From assembly GCA_017452265.1 (NCBI GenBank), contig JAFTMS010000012.1:1-64000 (forward strand): a stretch of 64,000 nucleotides of DNA. The letters run 5' to 3'. This stretch comes from Bacteroidales bacterium. Lineage in GTDB: Bacteria > Bacteroidota > Bacteroidia > Bacteroidales > UBA932. The notes beneath the pieces were generated by a model. It saw only the letters and a program-made list of their open reading frames with translations. It was not told where the DNA came from and did no database searches. Positions 18,968-27,057 of this stretch are shown piece by piece (the stretch's first letter is position 1; every line of letters starts with the position of its first letter). The position numbers and the translations under genes were made by a program.

Positions 18968-21622
18968 ATGGCAGAAAAAAAACCGACCGAGACACCTATG
19001 ATGAAGCAGTTTTTCGCTGTAAAGGCGGAACATCCTGAGGCGCTGCTGCTTTTCAGGTGCGGCGATTTTTACGAAACATACGGCGATGATGCCCTCACAG
19101 CCAGCAAAGTGCTGGGAATAGTGCTCACAAAGCGTTCAAACGCCGCTCCGGACTCGATTCCGATGGCCGGATTCCCGTACCATTCCCTTGAGGTGTATCT
19201 TCCGCGTCTTGTACGTGCAGGCTATAAGGTGGCAGTTTGCGACCAGCTTGAAGACCCGAAGCTCACGAAGAAGATAGTGAAGCGGGGAATCACCGAGCTC
19301 GTCACCCCGGGCATCGCCTTCAGCGACCAGCTTCTCGAGCAGAAGGAGCACAATTTCCTCGCAGGCCTGACCTTTCACAAAGACCGTTGCGGAGCCGCTT
19401 TTCTGGACGTTTCCACTGGCACATTTCAGGTGGCGGAAGGCTCTCTGGACTATATAGGCACGCTTCTGAGCTCGTTTTCTCCCAAGGAACTGCTTGTTCC
19501 GAGAGGATATGAAAAAGGCGTCCGCGAAAAGTTCGGAGACAGTTTCTACGTTTCCACGCTCGAAGAATGGGCCTTTGTCTACGACAGTTCCGTGGAAAGG
19601 CTCAAAAGGCAGCTCAGGGTGGATTCCCTCAAAGGCTTTGCAATCGACAGCTTTCCGCTCGGAATCACGTCCGCAGGAGCGCTTCTGATATATCTGGAAC
19701 AGACGCAGCATGTGGGCCTGGCCAACATCTGTTCGATTTCGCGTATCGATGAAGGCAGATTCGTCTGGATGGACCGCTTCACGTTCCGCAATCTTGAAAT
19801 CTTCGCTTCGGCTGCAGGAAAGGACGGCGTCGCGCTCGTGGATGTGATGGACCGATGTTCGTCTCCGATGGGCGCGCGAATGCTCCGTACATGGCTTGCG
19901 ATGCCGGTGATGGATCTGAAGGAACTGGAAGACAGATATGCCGTCGTGCAGCATTTTATTGACAATCAGGACGATCTGAGACGCCTGCAGACAATGGTAG
20001 GTGACATCGGAGACCTTGAGCGAATCATTTCAAGGGCAGCGGCAGGCAAGATCATGCCGCGCGAGGTGATGCAGCTCCGCAGGGGACTCGGACAGACGGC
20101 TCCGATCATGAATCTCTGCAAAGGCAGGGGAGCCGATCCGCTCGATGAGATGATGGATACCATGAGTGATTGTGCGGAACTTCTTGATTATCTTGAAAAT
20201 ACGATGCATCCGGAAACAGCCGCAGCAGTAGGCAAGGGAGATGTCATCGCTTCTGGAGTGAATGCCGAACTGGATGAGCTGAGAAATATAGCCCGCCACG
20301 GAAAGGACTATCTCGTGGGCATACAGCAACGCGAGACGGAGCGTACAGGCATAGCGTCGCTCAAGATAGGCTTCAACAATGTCTTCGGATACTATCTTGA
20401 AGTCCGCAACACATATAAGGACCAGGTGCCGCCGGAATGGATCCGAAAGCAGACTCTTGTGAATGCGGAGCGCTACATAACTCAGGAACTGAAGGAATAT
20501 GAGGAGAAGATCCTTGGTGCGGAGGAAAAGATATATGCCCTCGAGTCCCAGATATATGCTGAGCTCGTGGCCAAGATTCAGGCAAACATCGCGTCGATTC
20601 AGAAGAACTGCCGCGTCCTTGCCCGTCTGGACGTCCTTTCGGGCTTCGCGGATCTGGCCATAGCGCGTAACTACTGCCGTCCGCAGATGAACGACGGAAA
20701 GGTCATAGACATACGTCAGGGCCGTCATCCCGTCATCGAGACAATGATGCAGGCCGGCGAGGAATTCGTTCCGAACGACGTGTATCTCGACAACGAAAAG
20801 CAGCAGGTAATCATCCTCACAGGTCCGAACATGGCCGGAAAATCGGCCCTCCTGCGTCAGACGGCCCTGATAATGCTCATGGCACAGGTCGGTTCGTTTG
20901 TCCCTGCATCGGAGGCCCGTCTGGGCTATTGCGACAAGATCTTCACCCGTGTGGGAGCTTCGGACAACATCTCGCGTGGAGAATCGACCTTCATGGTGGA
21001 GATGCTCGAGACATCTATGATCCTGCACAACCTCTCGCCGCGCTCGCTGGTGCTTCTCGACGAGATAGGCCGAGGAACATCCACGTATGACGGAATGTCG
21101 ATAGCGCGGGCCATAGTGGAATACATACATGAATACGGAGGAGGCGCAAAGACTCTGTTTGCGACCCATTATCATGAACTTAACGATCTGGAGAACATAT
21201 ATCCACGGGTAAGGAACTTCCATATTGCCGTGAAGGAGGTGGGCAAGAACGTCATCTTCCTGCGCAAGCTGGTGGAGGGCGGTGTGGCCCACAGCTTCGG
21301 TCTGCATGTGGCCCGTATGGCTGGAATGCCGAAGCAGGTGCTCGAATCGGCGGAAAGGACGCTGGCGGAGCTGGAAGGCGGTGAGCCGCTTTCGGAAGCG
21401 GTGGTGAAGCCGTCTTCGAAGAAACGCCACACCATCAAGCCTCACAACGTGAAGGAGGGCCGCGTGGAAAGCGACGGCTCGCTGCAGCTGTCGTTCTTCC
21501 AGCTCGAAGATCCTCTCCTGTCCTCTCTGAAGGAAGACCTTGAGGCTGCCGATCTCAACAGCATGACGCCTCTTCAGGCTTTTGACCTTCTGAGAAATAT
21601 GAAAGAAAAAATGGGTATATGA
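18968..21622 (+). CDS. mutS: DNA mismatch repair protein MutS
   Basis: An 884-residue mismatch sensor. The N-terminal mismatch-binding motif is present as FRCGDFYETYGDDA, with the Phe-x-Glu of GDFYET. The C-terminal ABC-type ATPase has Walker A GPNMAGKSALLRQ, Walker B SLVLLDEIGRGTSTYDG and the FATHYHEL motif. The GK-S-A variant of Walker A is usual in Bacteroidetes MutS as I recall. Length and domain order fit MutS1, which initiates repair with MutL. It is followed after 80 bases by an ATPase gene. Confidence 0.97.
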   Translation: MAEKKPTETPMMKQFFAVKAEHPEALLLFRCGDFYETYGDDALTASKVLGIVLTKRSNAAPDSIPMAGFPYHSLEVYLPRLVRAGYKVAVCDQLEDPKLTKKIVKRGITELVTPGIAFSDQLLEQKEHNFLAGLTFHKDRCGAAFLDVSTGTFQVAEGSLDYIGTLLSSFSPKELLVPRGYEKGVREKFGDSFYVSTLEEWAFVYDSSVERLKRQLRVDSLKGFAIDSFPLGITSAGALLIYLEQTQHVGLANICSISRIDEGRFVWMDRFTFRNLEIFASAAGKDGVALVDVMDRCSSPMGARMLRTWLAMPVMDLKELEDRYAVVQHFIDNQDDLRRLQTMVGDIGDLERIISRAAAGKIMPREVMQLRRGLGQTAPIMNLCKGRGADPLDEMMDTMSDCAELLDYLENTMHPETAAAVGKGDVIASGVNAELDELRNIARHGKDYLVGIQQRETERTGIASLKIGFNNVFGYYLEVRNTYKDQVPPEWIRKQTLVNAERYITQELKEYEEKILGAEEKIYALESQIYAELVAKIQANIASIQKNCRVLARLDVLSGFADLAIARNYCRPQMNDGKVIDIRQGRHPVIETMMQAGEEFVPNDVYLDNEKQQVIILTGPNMAGKSALLRQTALIMLMAQVGSFVPASEARLGYCDKIFTRVGASDNISRGESTFMVEMLETSMILHNLSPRSLVLLDEIGRGTSTYDGMSIARAIVEYIHEYGGGAKTLFATHYHELNDLENIYPRVRNFHIAVKEVGKNVIFLRKLVEGGVAHSFGLHVARMAGMPKQVLESAERTLAELEGGEPLSEAVVKPSSKKRHTIKPHNVKEGRVESDGSLQLSFFQLEDPLLSSLKEDLEAADLNSMTPLQAFDLLRNMKEKMGI

Positions 21623-21641
21623 CAATGTTTTGCAAAAATTG

Positions 21642-21660
21642 ATTTACAAATATTGTAAAT
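21642..21660. promoter_or_regulatory. 8-bp inverted repeat upstream of the AAA ATPase gene
   Basis: ATTTACAA (21642-21649), ATA, TTGTAAAT (21653-21660) is a perfect dyad in the 80-base gap between mutS and the ATPase. No U-tract follows. It could be an operator for the downstream gene. Confidence 0.4.
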
Positions 21661-21702
21661 ACGAAAAATGTAATACTTATATAGATAAATCTGCTTGTAT
21701 CC

Positions 21703-22839
21703 ATGGAAGCCCCGTTTATATTTCAAAGAACTGCAACAGCTCCTTATTTTGCAGGAAGGAAGAATGAGGTCTCGCACCTTACCACAAATTTCACCCTGCA
21801 GACCAATACTGTCATAATGTCTCCGCAGGGTTGGGGCAAGTCTTCCATAGTGTATGCTGCGGCAGATAAGGCTATGCACAGAGATCCGGCTTTGCGTTTC
21901 TGTCATATGGACATGTCGAACGTAAGAAGCGAGGTGCAGTTCTATATCCTCCTTGCCCAGTGTGTCCTCAGGACTTTTTCTTCGGGTATAGAGGAGGCGG
22001 TGCAGCTTGCGGGAAGACATTTTTCGAAATTGACGCCGAAGATGGTGATGAGTCCGGCTTCGGTTGGAGGATTCACTCTGGATTTCGACCGCGAGTCCTT
22101 GCTGCGTCATCATGAAGAAGTGCTTGACCTGCCTGAAAGAGTGGCTGCCGATACGGGGCTGAAGCCGGTCATCCATATTGATGACTTTCATAATTCGGCT
22201 CTCTTTGACGATTGCGAAGCCTTCATCAACAGGCTGGATGTATGCTGGAGGAAGCAGAAATCTGTTTCATATTGTCTGTGTGCAAGTAGAAACGACTTCA
22301 TGGACAGGTTCCTCCGCGTGTGCAGGCCATTCCTGATATATGGTGACAAGATGTATCCGGAGAAAGTGGACAGGGCTGACATGACGGCATATATAAAGGA
22401 ACGTTTTTCCGATACCGGTAAATATATTGACAACGACTTGAGCGGCCTTGTCATCGACCTTGTCGATGCTCATCCGTATTATGTCCAGCAGCTTGCCGCT
22501 CTTTCGTGGTTCAGGACCGGAGTGGTATGCTCACAGGAAATCATTTCAGCCGCCCATGATTCCATGGTATGCCAGATGGGTATGATATTCACATCCCTGA
22601 TGGCTACCTTCACTACGCAACAGATTTGTTATATGCATGCTGTGCTGGCAGGCGAAAAGGTAATCAGTACCGCGGAAGTGCTTCATAAACATAATATTAC
22701 CTCGGCGACATCAGCATCGCGTTCAAAGGCGGCGCTGCTTGAAAGGAACATCATCAGCAGGCTGGAGGACAACAGCATTGTCTTTACGGATCCGATATTC
22801 GCCCATTGGCTCAGGACACGATATTTCACAATGAATTAA
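21703..22839 (+). CDS. AAA-type ATPase (archaeal-ATPase/STAND-like)
   Basis: A 378-residue cytoplasmic ATPase. The P-loop is SPQGWGKSS (residues 40-48) and the Walker B strand is KPVIHIDDF (about residues 156-163). A conserved-looking HMDMSNVRSE follows the P-loop helix and a sensor-type CLCASRNDF comes later. From about residue 285 the chain looks like a winged-helix domain (QQICYMHAVLAGEKVISTAEVLHKHN). This layout resembles archaeal ATPase-domain proteins, often of unknown role. It sits between mutS and a GH97 gene (10-base gap) and could be cotranscribed with either. No partner or target is evident. Confidence 0.75.
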   Translation: MEAPFIFQRTATAPYFAGRKNEVSHLTTNFTLQTNTVIMSPQGWGKSSIVYAAADKAMHRDPALRFCHMDMSNVRSEVQFYILLAQCVLRTFSSGIEEAVQLAGRHFSKLTPKMVMSPASVGGFTLDFDRESLLRHHEEVLDLPERVAADTGLKPVIHIDDFHNSALFDDCEAFINRLDVCWRKQKSVSYCLCASRNDFMDRFLRVCRPFLIYGDKMYPEKVDRADMTAYIKERFSDTGKYIDNDLSGLVIDLVDAHPYYVQQLAALSWFRTGVVCSQEIISAAHDSMVCQMGMIFTSLMATFTTQQICYMHAVLAGEKVISTAEVLHKHNITSATSASRSKAALLERNIISRLEDNSIVFTDPIFAHWLRTRYFTMN

Positions 22840-22849
22840 TGATACTCAT

Positions 22850-24850
22850 ATGAAGAAGATTCTCACATTTGCGGCAGCGCTTTTCGTTGCCCTCGGTGCT
22901 TCGGCGGCGCCGAAACAGTATGGACTTCAGTCGCCCGACGGCGGACTGGATGTGGAAGTGAAGGTTGGTGAAGGAATTACATATACCCTTTCACATGACG
23001 GAGCACTTCTGCTGTCCGATTCTCCTGTGTCCATGACTCTTGAAGGCGGGGCTGTGTATGGAGCGGACGACAAGGTGATCAAGGCTGTTCGCAGGAGCGT
23101 GGACCAGACGATAAAGACCGTGCTCTACAGGAAGGCGGAGGTGAAGGATGCATATAATGAGCTTGCACTCAAGTTCAGGGAATTCTCCCTTGTGCTGCGT
23201 GCATATGACGACGGATTCGCCTATCGTTTCGTTTCGCATTCCAAGGTTCCGTTCAAGGTGGTTTCCGAGCAGGCGGAATTCGTATTCCCGGAGGATTGGA
23301 ATATGTGGGTGCCTTATGTGTGTCAGCATACTCAAACGCTTGAAAGCCAGTATTATAATTCATTTGAAAACCATTATGAATATGTCCCTCTTTCGGATTG
23401 GAACAGGGACAGGCTCGCCTTCCTTCCGCTTATGGTGGACGGGCCGGACGGCAGGAAGATATGCATTTCAGAGGCCGATCTGCTGAACTATCCGGGAATG
23501 TACCTTTACAACAAGGACAGGAATTCCACACTCGAAGCGCGTTTTGCGCCGTATCCGAAGGAAGTGAAGCAGGGCGGTCACAACATGCTCCAGATGGAGG
23601 TGCAGAGCCGTGAGCCTTATATCGCTGAGTATGATGGAGCGACGGAATTCCCGTGGCGTATTGTCGCTGTGTCCGAAAACGATGTTCAGATGGCCGACAA
23701 CGACATGGTCTACCGTCTTGCCACTCCTGCCGACGAGGATACGGACTGGAGCTGGGTGAAGCCAGGCAAGGTCGCATGGGACTGGTGGAACGCCTGGAAC
23801 CTCTATGGAGTGGACTTCCGCGCGGGCATCAACAATGATACGTATAAATATTATATCGATTTCGCTTCCGAGCATGGAATCGAATATGTGATTCTGGACG
23901 AGGGCTGGGCTGTGAACAAGAAGGCGGACCTCTTTGCCGTAATTCCTGAAATAGACCTTGAAATGCTTGCTGAATATGCCTCACAGCGCAATGTGGGCCT
24001 GATTCTTTGGGCCGGATACTGGGCATTCGACCGCGATATGGAGAAGGTCTGCGAGCATTATTCGAAGATGGGCATCAAGGGCTTCAAGGTGGATTTCATG
24101 GACCGCGACGACCAGGTCATGGTGGATTTCCACCGCAGGGCTGCAGAAACTGCTGCAAGGTACGGCCTTATGCTCGACTTCCACGGCACATACAAGCCGA
24201 CAGGACTCCACAGGACATATCCTAACGTCGTGAACTATGAGGGTGTACATGGTCTTGAACAGATGAAGTGGTCGAAGGAAAACGTGGATCAGGTCACATA
24301 TGACGTCACTGTGCCTTATATCCGCATGATGGCCGGTCCTATGGACTATACCCAAGGTGCGATGCGCAATGCCACCAAGCGCAATTACAGGCCTGTGAAC
24401 AGTGAGGCGATGAGCCAGGGAACACGTTGCCGTCAGCTTGCGGAGTATGTGGTCTTTGACGCTCCGCTCAACATGCTCTGCGACTCTCCGTCCAACTATA
24501 TGCAGGAAAAGGAATGTACGGACTTCATAGCCACGGTTCCTGAAGTGTGGGACGAGACGAAGGGACTTGACGGAAAGGTCGGTGAATACATCGCAATGGC
24601 CCGCAGAAGCGGTTCGGAATGGTATGTCGGTGCGATGACGGACTGGTCTGCACGCGACATCACCCTCGACCTGAGCTTCCTTCCTGAAGGAGAGTACACT
24701 GTAACCCTCTACCGCGACGGAATAAACGCCGACCGCGCCGCACGCGACTACAGAAAGGAGGTTGTCTGTCTGCCTGCTGACCGTAAGATAGCTGTCTCCA
24801 TGGCTCCCGGCGGTGGTTTTGCTGCGCGGATCGTAAAAATAGCGAAGTAA
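22850..24850 (+). CDS. glycoside hydrolase family 97 (probable alpha-galactosidase type)
   Basis: A 666-residue periplasmic enzyme with signal peptide (ending ASAAPKQ). The N-terminal beta-sandwich, the (beta/alpha)8 barrel from about residue 290 (WDWWNAWNLYGVDF) and the C-terminal sandwich are in the GH97 order. The barrel has KVDFMDRDDQ with Asp near 414 and VNYEGVHG with Glu near 464. These positions agree with the nucleophile and acid/base of the retaining alpha-galactosidase branch, not the inverting SusB branch. It lies outside the polysaccharide locus, so its natural glycan is unclear. Confidence 0.9.
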   Translation: MKKILTFAAALFVALGASAAPKQYGLQSPDGGLDVEVKVGEGITYTLSHDGALLLSDSPVSMTLEGGAVYGADDKVIKAVRRSVDQTIKTVLYRKAEVKDAYNELALKFREFSLVLRAYDDGFAYRFVSHSKVPFKVVSEQAEFVFPEDWNMWVPYVCQHTQTLESQYYNSFENHYEYVPLSDWNRDRLAFLPLMVDGPDGRKICISEADLLNYPGMYLYNKDRNSTLEARFAPYPKEVKQGGHNMLQMEVQSREPYIAEYDGATEFPWRIVAVSENDVQMADNDMVYRLATPADEDTDWSWVKPGKVAWDWWNAWNLYGVDFRAGINNDTYKYYIDFASEHGIEYVILDEGWAVNKKADLFAVIPEIDLEMLAEYASQRNVGLILWAGYWAFDRDMEKVCEHYSKMGIKGFKVDFMDRDDQVMVDFHRRAAETAARYGLMLDFHGTYKPTGLHRTYPNVVNYEGVHGLEQMKWSKENVDQVTYDVTVPYIRMMAGPMDYTQGAMRNATKRNYRPVNSEAMSQGTRCRQLAEYVVFDAPLNMLCDSPSNYMQEKECTDFIATVPEVWDETKGLDGKVGEYIAMARRSGSEWYVGAMTDWSARDITLDLSFLPEGEYTVTLYRDGINADRAARDYRKEVVCLPADRKIAVSMAPGGGFAARIVKIAK

Positions 24851-24852
24851 TA

Positions 24853-24885
24853 TTTGGATTTTTCATTAGGGGGGGGGTATATTTG
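24853..24885 (+). promoter_or_regulatory. promoter with G9 tract in the -33/-7 spacer
   Basis: A -33 box TTTG (24853-24856) and a -7 box TATATTTG (24878-24885) are separated by 21 bases. The last nine of these are all G (24869-24877) and abut the -7 box. Slippage in the G tract would change the spacer length one base at a time, a known way to switch promoters on and off. The promoter serves the DUF975-DUF2059 pair, whose first ATG is at 24919. Confidence 0.65.
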
Positions 24886-24918
24886 TAATCAAATCCTAAT
24901 CATTTTAAATTTTATAGT

Positions 24919-25593
24919 ATGAAGACTGCTAAAGAATTAAGGGCTGAGGCCCGTGCCGCGCTTTCAGGAAACTGGGCGAAGGCGGTTGTCTGTTCCATTG
25001 TCATGGTACTCGTAGCCATTGCGGTAGGTGCATTTTATATGTACAGGAATATCTCTGTCGATGAGGCTATGGCTACATCAGACCCGATGGGATATCTCAA
25101 GCTTGTCGGCTGGCCGATGCTTCTGTTCCTGGTCGGAGGCATATTCCTGCTGTATCCTCTCCAGTTCGGCTATTACAATGCCTTCAGGCAGCTTCTCAAG
25201 GAAGGGGATGCCGATCTGACGAACAACATGTTCAGGAATACATTCTCACGTTGGGGCCGCAATGTATGGGGATATTTCCTCATGACCCTTTTCATCTTCC
25301 TTTGGGCTATGCTTCTGTACATACCCGGCATCATCAAGGCCTTTTCCTACGCGATGACCCCGTATATCCTCAAGGACTATCCGGAACTCTCTGCCAATCA
25401 GGCCATCAATCTGAGCATCAAGATGATGAAGGGCCACAAGTTCGACCTCTTCTATCTCTTCCTCACATTCATCGGCTGGGCGATTCTGGCCGTGTTTACC
25501 TGCGGAATAGGATACCTCTGGCTGACGCCGTACATGTCCACTGCAATGGCCGCTTTCTACGAAGATGTAAAATCATCATATGTTGCGCAATAA
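24919..25593 (+). CDS. DUF975 family integral membrane protein
   Basis: A 224-residue membrane protein. The N-terminus MKTAKELRAEARAALSGNWAKAV is the family signature of DUF975, and five or so hydrophobic segments follow (about residues 14-35, 63-85, 118-145, 180-210). Function is unknown in the family. Its promoter carries a G9 tract between the -33 and -7 boxes, suggesting variable expression. The next gene starts 10 bases downstream. Confidence 0.85.
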   Translation: MKTAKELRAEARAALSGNWAKAVVCSIVMVLVAIAVGAFYMYRNISVDEAMATSDPMGYLKLVGWPMLLFLVGGIFLLYPLQFGYYNAFRQLLKEGDADLTNNMFRNTFSRWGRNVWGYFLMTLFIFLWAMLLYIPGIIKAFSYAMTPYILKDYPELSANQAINLSIKMMKGHKFDLFYLFLTFIGWAILAVFTCGIGYLWLTPYMSTAMAAFYEDVKSSYVAQ

Positions 25594-25603
25594 GCTTAGC
25601 GAT

Positions 25604-26083
25604 ATGAAACGTTTTGCGATACTTCTCTTTACCGCAATTGTAACTTTTGCGGCCGGTTTTAACGCTGATGCTCAAACTTCTGGACAAGAAGATCAATATC
25701 GCCAGTCTTTGACAAACATCTTTGTCAAGGGAGATGTCGGTCAGGCGTTTGATGGCGTTCTGGATATGATGGTCGGACTGTTCAAGATGGCAGGAACGGA
25801 ATTGTCTGATTCTCAGGCGGCGGAGTTGAAGACCGGGTTAAAGAACAAACTTGTCGACCTTATGTTGCCTGTGTATATGGAAAACGTCTCGCTGGAGGAT
25901 ATTCAGGCAATGGAGCAGGCCTATAATTCGGATAATCTGGAGAAATCATTGCAAGAATTCAATGCGACGCCAGCCGGCCGCCGTGTGCAGGCTGCGGAAT
26001 CCGAACTGACTGCCGGAATGGAAAGCATCAAGGAGCCTCTGACTGAATGGCTGATCGCTGAAATGGAAAGACTTGCTGAGTAG
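25604..26083 (+). CDS. DUF2059-like secreted protein
   Basis: A 159-residue protein with a signal peptide (MKRFAILLFTAIVTFAAGFNADAQ). The mature part is helical, with a conserved-looking block LPVYMENVSLEDIQAMEQAYNS near the centre, as in DUF2059 proteins. I use the ATG at 25604; an in-frame start 24 bases earlier would precede the signal peptide. It follows the DUF975 gene by 10 bases and ends before a bidirectional terminator hairpin. Function is unknown; the pair may act at the cell envelope. Confidence 0.75.
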   Translation: MKRFAILLFTAIVTFAAGFNADAQTSGQEDQYRQSLTNIFVKGDVGQAFDGVLDMMVGLFKMAGTELSDSQAAELKTGLKNKLVDLMLPVYMENVSLEDIQAMEQAYNSDNLEKSLQEFNATPAGRRVQAAESELTAGMESIKEPLTEWLIAEMERLAE

Positions 26084-26114
26084 CATCCTGATAACCTCAA
26101 AATAATCAGTTTCG

Positions 26115-26144
26115 TAATCCCGACCTCATTGAAGGCCGGGATTA
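26115..26144. terminator. hairpin between convergent genes
   Basis: TAATCCCG (26115-26122) pairs with CGGGATTA (26137-26144), with an inner CCT/AGG pair. It lies between the DUF2059 gene and the convergent DUF5053 gene and includes the latter's stop codon (26142-26144). A short AT-rich stretch on each side could serve transcripts from both directions. Confidence 0.55.
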
Positions 26145-26534
26145 TGATATATGCGTTGTGGCCAGCCGTTGTCCCATGTCCTGCAGGGCGTGGTTCAGAA
26201 TGTCTATTTCCTCTTGTGTGAATTTCGCCGGTTTGCCATTGACGAGAAGTCCGTTCACCCGCTGGTAAAGCCACTGGCGGGATTTCTTGAAATAGGTCTT
26301 GGCAATGTATGCAAGTGAAATGCAAGGAAGTATATCTTCCATCTGTTTACGGATAAGGTAAGCGTCTATTTCGGCATGCGATTCCTTTATCTGGGATATT
26401 GCAATGTCCGCAACGGCTCCGGCGTCTTCATCGCAGGCTTTTCGTATTGCTTCTCTTATCGCATCCCTTTCCTTTTCATTTTTTGCATTTATAAATCTGT
26501 CCTTCAACAGATCCATTTTTTTCTTATCTGCCAT
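26142..26534 (-). CDS. DUF5053-like protein
   Basis: A 130-residue soluble, charged, mainly helical protein. The central part (YIAKTYFKKSRQWLYQRVNGLLVNGKPAKFTQEEIDIL) resembles DUF5053, a Bacteroidales family with a putative helix-turn-helix-like core. No catalytic motif is seen. It is preceded by a 52-codon ORF on the same strand after 32 bases; both lie behind a promoter overlapped by a palindrome. A DNA-binding or regulatory role would fit but is not shown. Confidence 0.65.
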   Translation of the reverse strand: MADKKKMDLLKDRFINAKNEKERDAIREAIRKACDEDAGAVADIAISQIKESHAEIDAYLIRKQMEDILPCISLAYIAKTYFKKSRQWLYQRVNGLLVNGKPAKFTQEEIDILNHALQDMGQRLATTHIS

Positions 26535-26566
26535 AAAGTTACATACTTAAGTTTCGCAAGTGTAAG

Positions 26567-26725
26567 TTACATTCTTTTGATTTTTTCAATCATTTCGTCA
26601 ATCAATGTTTCAAAGTAGGCCAGACTCTGTTCGGTGCCGTAGCGTCCTTTCAATTCAGTATAAATTTCAAGGTAATAGAGCAGTTCCTTTTCTGCCTTTC
26701 TCCTTTCGGGAGTCTTTTTTCTCAT
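26567..26725 (-). CDS. 52-residue hypothetical protein
   Basis: On the minus strand an ATG at 26725 opens 52 codons ending in TAA. The product starts MRKKTPERRKAEKELLYYLE and ends EMIEKIKRM; it is charged and predicted helical. It is supported by a canonical promoter (TTTG-N20-TATATTTG) 27 bases upstream of the ATG and by close spacing to the DUF5053 gene. I do not recognise a family. It may be a small partner of the DUF5053 protein. Confidence 0.5.
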   Translation of the reverse strand: MRKKTPERRKAEKELLYYLEIYTELKGRYGTEQSLAYFETLIDEMIEKIKRM

Positions 26726-26751
26726 ATTCCGTTCCGGATATTATGATGTTG

Positions 26752-26787
26752 CAAATATAATAACCTTTTGGTAATTATCCAAAGGTT
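26752..26787 (-). promoter_or_regulatory. promoter overlapped by a palindromic operator
   Basis: On the minus strand the -33 box TTTG (26783-26780) and -7 box TATATTTG (26759-26752) are 20 bases apart, a canonical Bacteroidetes promoter. The inverted repeat 26762-26787 (AACCTTTTGG ... CCAAAGGTT, one bulged T) covers the -33 box and the spacer, so a bound dimer would block transcription of the 52-codon ORF and DUF5053 gene. Confidence 0.6.
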
Positions 26788-26818
26788 GACTCAATGTCTG
26801 CTGCAAAGTTCCGAAGCG

Positions 26819-26849
26819 TTATCCGTGTAACCAAAAAGTACACGGATAA
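26819..26849. repeat. 11-bp perfect inverted repeat
   Basis: TTATCCGTGTA (26819-26829) and TACACGGATAA (26839-26849) flank a 9-base loop. No U-tract follows. It lies in the 523-base gap between DUF5053 and tnaA. Confidence 0.6.
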
Positions 26850-26897
26850 AATTGAAAATCATCCACTGAACTCAATAAAAGCTGTCTTTTTGTGAAA

Positions 26898-26933
26898 AAT
26901 TTGTTGAAATTTGGCGCCAAATTTCAACAAATT
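26898..26933. repeat. perfect 36-bp palindrome
   Basis: The half-site AATTTGTTGAAATTTGGC (26898-26915) is followed at once by its exact reverse complement (26916-26933), with no loop; GGCGCC is at the centre. It lies about 125 bases upstream of the tnaA start. Apart from this, the 26788-27057 gap holds only the 11-bp repeat at 26819 and a weak TATCTTTA box at 26998. Confidence 0.85.
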
Positions 26934-27057
26934 ATCTGATTGGCGGAAGCTTTTGTTATAAATCGTGATGTAAAACGGAAATTTAAAATAAAATCATTAT
27001 CTTTATCGGTTGAAAAATCATATTTTAAAGAGTAATAACCACAAAAAACTGATAATC

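Noticed and set aside
20030-21625. 531-codon open frame on the minus strand opposite mutS
   Set aside because: Antisense shadow of mutS; His/Arg-rich, no family features.
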